Shown here: piece by piece, positions 61,964 through 64,000 of the stretch | Position numbering within the stretch: position 1 is the first letter of the stretch | How the letters are laid out: every line of letters starts with the position of its first letter | Assembly: GCA_025765615.1 (NCBI GenBank) | Contig: JAIVFJ010000002.1 | Coordinates: 248,001 to 312,000 of the forward strand | Length of the DNA: 64,000 nucleotides | Direction of reading: 5' to 3' | From: Zopfochytrium polystomum | Taxonomy: Eukaryota; Chytridiomycota; Chytridiomycetes; Chytridiales; Chytridiaceae | Translations under genes and position numbers: made by a program | The notes under the pieces: model-generated | Databases searched by the model: none | What the model saw: only the letters and a program-made list of their open reading frames with translations | What the model was told of the DNA's origin: nothing

Positions 61964-63043
61964 TTACTTCGCAAGGAACGCCTTGAAGTCGTCCGCATAT
62001 TTCGGGTCCCAGCGACTGAGTGGAGTCCGGTTTTCCACAATATCGCCGGCGGCCCACAGGATCCGTTTGTGGTCAGTCGCGAGGTCGACCTCATTATCGG
62101 GGCAGAGAATATAGAACCTAAAGCCGTTTCCATACAAGTTAAATTGAAATCCGCCGTCGCCGATTTATTTCACGAGAAAGCCGAGCCACTCAACTGTTCC
62201 TTCTCCAGTGCATCCAGCAAAAACTGGACGACCTGCGACGGCATCCAGGCGCCTTTGGCTGGATTTTCTTCGCTGAAAAGTTTGGACGCGTCGACTTCGC
62301 CCGAAGTGATCTTTTCCTTCATGGATTTCACAATTATGTCGCTGTTGACCCATCCAGGAACTAAAAGGTGGGCGGACACGTCGGAAGGGGCAGGCTTGTT
62401 GCGCAATTCATGTTGAAGACCCTCGGTGTATAGCTTGACGGCAGACTTTGATACGTTGTACGCCAAGTTTCCTAACGGGGTAAGAAGGCCATTTTAGTCG
62501 GTACCAATTGGAAGACTCGTACGTTTGCAGTGATCACGGAAGCGTTATGTCCCTGAATCCTATACCTGGAGGGGCAGTAATACCCTGCTTCGACCCAACG
62601 TTCACAACAAAACAGGTCAGGCCAGATTCCACCATGGCGGGAACAAAGGCCTGTGAGCCATGCAAAACGCCACCAAAGTTGACGCCCATCGTTCGGTCCC
62701 ACGCCGCTTTATCAGCGAACGCGCCACCGCCGGCTCCAATGCCAGCGCAGTTCATTAGAAACCGCACGGGCCCGAGGTTAGCCGCGCGGACGGCTTCCGC
62801 GAGGCTGGCGACGGATGCCTGCGATGAGACATCAGTGGGGACAGCACGTACGGTGACGGTGGGGTGTGCAGCCTGAATGTCGCGCTGCGTCTGGGCGAGC
62901 TGATTGGCGTCCACGTCGGCGATGAATACGTTCAGCCCAAGGGAGGCGAAGTGGCGCGCGGTTGCGCGGCCGATTCCTGAGGCCGCGCCTGCAATAACGG
63001 CGAGGTTGCCGGGCTGGAGGACTTGCGAAATGCGGGAGGGCAT
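61964..63043 (-). CDS. Short-chain dehydrogenase/reductase (SDR)
   Basis: NAD(P)-dependent oxidoreductase with a Rossmann fold. Exons 63043-62566, 62471-62195 and 62117-61964 total 909 nt, 302 residues. Cofactor glycine motif: GAASGIGRATARHF; NADVD-type acidic residue in VFIADVDANQL, favouring NAD; NCAGIG in place of NNAG; catalytic Ser in VVNVGSKQGITAPP and YxxxK in LAYNVSKSAVK, where the Tyr is reached only after intron 1 (62472-62565). The C-terminus from exon 3 (FYILCPDNEVDLATD, ending AFLAK) extends beyond the classical fold. Substrate is unknown. Poly-A/T runs at 63065-63100 lie just upstream of the ATG. Tandem with ArgJ, whose stop is 107 bases upstream. Confidence 0.92.
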
Positions 63044-63150
63044 GAGTGGCGAATTGGATCGAGTTATTTTTTTTTAATTATTTTTTTTCCCCTTTTTTTG
63101 CATATTGCAGGTACATGCATTGTTAAGTTTGGACTCCGACCGGATCAACA

Positions 63151-64000
63151 TCAAGAGCGGTCTGGAAGGACAGGCTTCGCGATCAGGACAAAGACGAATG
63201 AAGGAAGCAGCGATTAGCACTTACAGTCAGCGTTGATACTGATGTACTCATGGCTGAAGTCGCACGTGAACATGTTAGCTGAGTGTTGTCCAAGCCCAAG
63301 GGTAATCCTGATGTCCACGTCTTCATCCTTCAGGATTTCGGCTGCCACCTCCTCATTCACATCGAACGGCGCACCGTTTTTGAAAAGGTGAAGGCTTTTG
63401 CTGCCGTCCTTGTTGGAGAAGTACAGGTTGACCTTTTCCGGGTTGATTTCGACGCCGCTGTACCCGACGGCGCAGACAATGCGACCCCAGTTGGCATCCT
63501 TTTCGCAAGTTAGTGGAATAGTAAATTGGTGTGAACGAAGAGTGGTCATTGTTCACCTTGCCGTAGATAGCCGTCTTGACGAGAGGGGATGTTGCAATGG
63601 TGGATGCGATGGTCTTGGCGTCTTCGAATGATTTCGCACCCTGGGTATGGTCTTTCGTAAGCGGTGGCATAAGCAACAAAAGCAAACGCGAATACCTCAA
63701 CAGCAATCTTGATGAACTTCGTCGCGCCTTCTCCGTCGCGCACGATGAGCTGCGCCAGCTCCGTGGAAAACGTGGTCAAATTGTCCTGGAATTCGGCAAA
63801 CTCCGGCGATGCTTCATCCGCGATAGCGAAAGCACCAGCTGCAGCATCCGATGCCGCACCGTTAGCCAGGACAGCAAACGTGTCATTCGTGCTCGTGTCG
63901 CCGTCCACGCTGATCGCATTGAACGATCGATCGGCCGCATGACGGACCGCCCTCTCCAAGCATCGCTGCGAGACAAACGCGTCTGTGAACACCGCCCCGA
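63151..64000 (-). CDS. ARG7: Ornithine acetyltransferase ArgJ/ARG7, C-terminal part (5' end outside window)
   Basis: Mitochondrial arginine biosynthesis enzyme that moves acetyl from N-acetylornithine to glutamate. The window holds the beta-subunit half: AFVSQRCLERAV, the conserved ISVDGDTSTNDTFAV, AQLIVRDGEGATKFI, then across introns (near 63640-63696 and 63495-63555) GAKSFEDAKTIASTI, SPLVKTAIYGK-DANWGR and IVCAVGYSGVEI, followed by HEYISINAD. The plain frame would stop at 63214, but a GTAAGT donor (63224) and CTTCCAG acceptor allow a 63-nt intron (63162-63224) and an 11-nt last exon (63161-63151) giving INADYRS and a TGA, the ending I expect in this family. The self-cleavage site and N-terminus are beyond the window end. 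Confidence 0.93.

Overview
The window looks like nuclear DNA of an early-diverging fungus, most likely a chytrid. Genes are split by many short GT-AG introns (mostly 45-90 nt, often with a CTAAC-like branch site), host genes use ordinary stop codons including TGA, and the gene set includes a fungal chitin synthase and fungal secreted enzymes. An ankyrin-like repeat with a WWK-x-SGLPL signature, which I associate with chytrid genomes, also points there. No bacterial features, tRNA, rRNA or CRISPR array were seen.

Layout. 1-3215 (-) PRP22/DHX8 splicing helicase, 3' end outside. 4047-7104 (-) a fusion of an E2-like ubiquitin-conjugating domain and an F-box. 8014-8290 (-) a possible unassigned exon. 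8928-11035 (-) secreted histidine acid phosphatase. 11640-13000 (-) YeeE/YedE-type sulfur transporter with two frame breaks. 13696-14733 (+) DUF599 membrane protein. 15081-17736 (-) complex I 75-kDa subunit. 19308-20462 (-) Thr/Ser-rich, probably GPI-anchored wall protein. 21497-24658 (+) AhpD/CMD-like protein. 25435-27832 (-) HAUS3-like coiled-coil protein. 28001-31522 (-) chitin synthase. 31808-36747 (-) USP48-like deubiquitinase. 38066-38974 (+) intronless BLH/ETHE1-type metallo-hydrolase. 39994-44413 (+) RPB2 in 14 exons.

45576-50612 is a decayed accessory island: two unrelated Copia-type retrotransposon remnants and frame-scrambled ankyrin-type debris. Ordinary genes resume with PRA1 (51436-52048, +), cytosolic asparaginyl-tRNA synthetase (52228-54423, -), a divergent two-exon 53-residue ORF (54587-54819, +), NUP192/NUP205 (54920-61416, -), a short-chain dehydrogenase (61964-63043, -) and the C-terminal part of ornithine acetyltransferase ArgJ/ARG7 (63151-64000, -).

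Genes are independent eukaryotic units, not operons. Functional echoes are a possible sulfur pair (YeeE/YedE transporter and BLH-type persulfide dioxygenase), two ubiquitin-system genes, and wall/surface genes (chitin synthase, mucin-like protein, secreted phosphatase). Single-base frame breaks in RPB2 and in the transporter suggest residual sequence errors. The most unusual gene is the E2-F-box fusion. I did not find a clearly novel multi-gene system.
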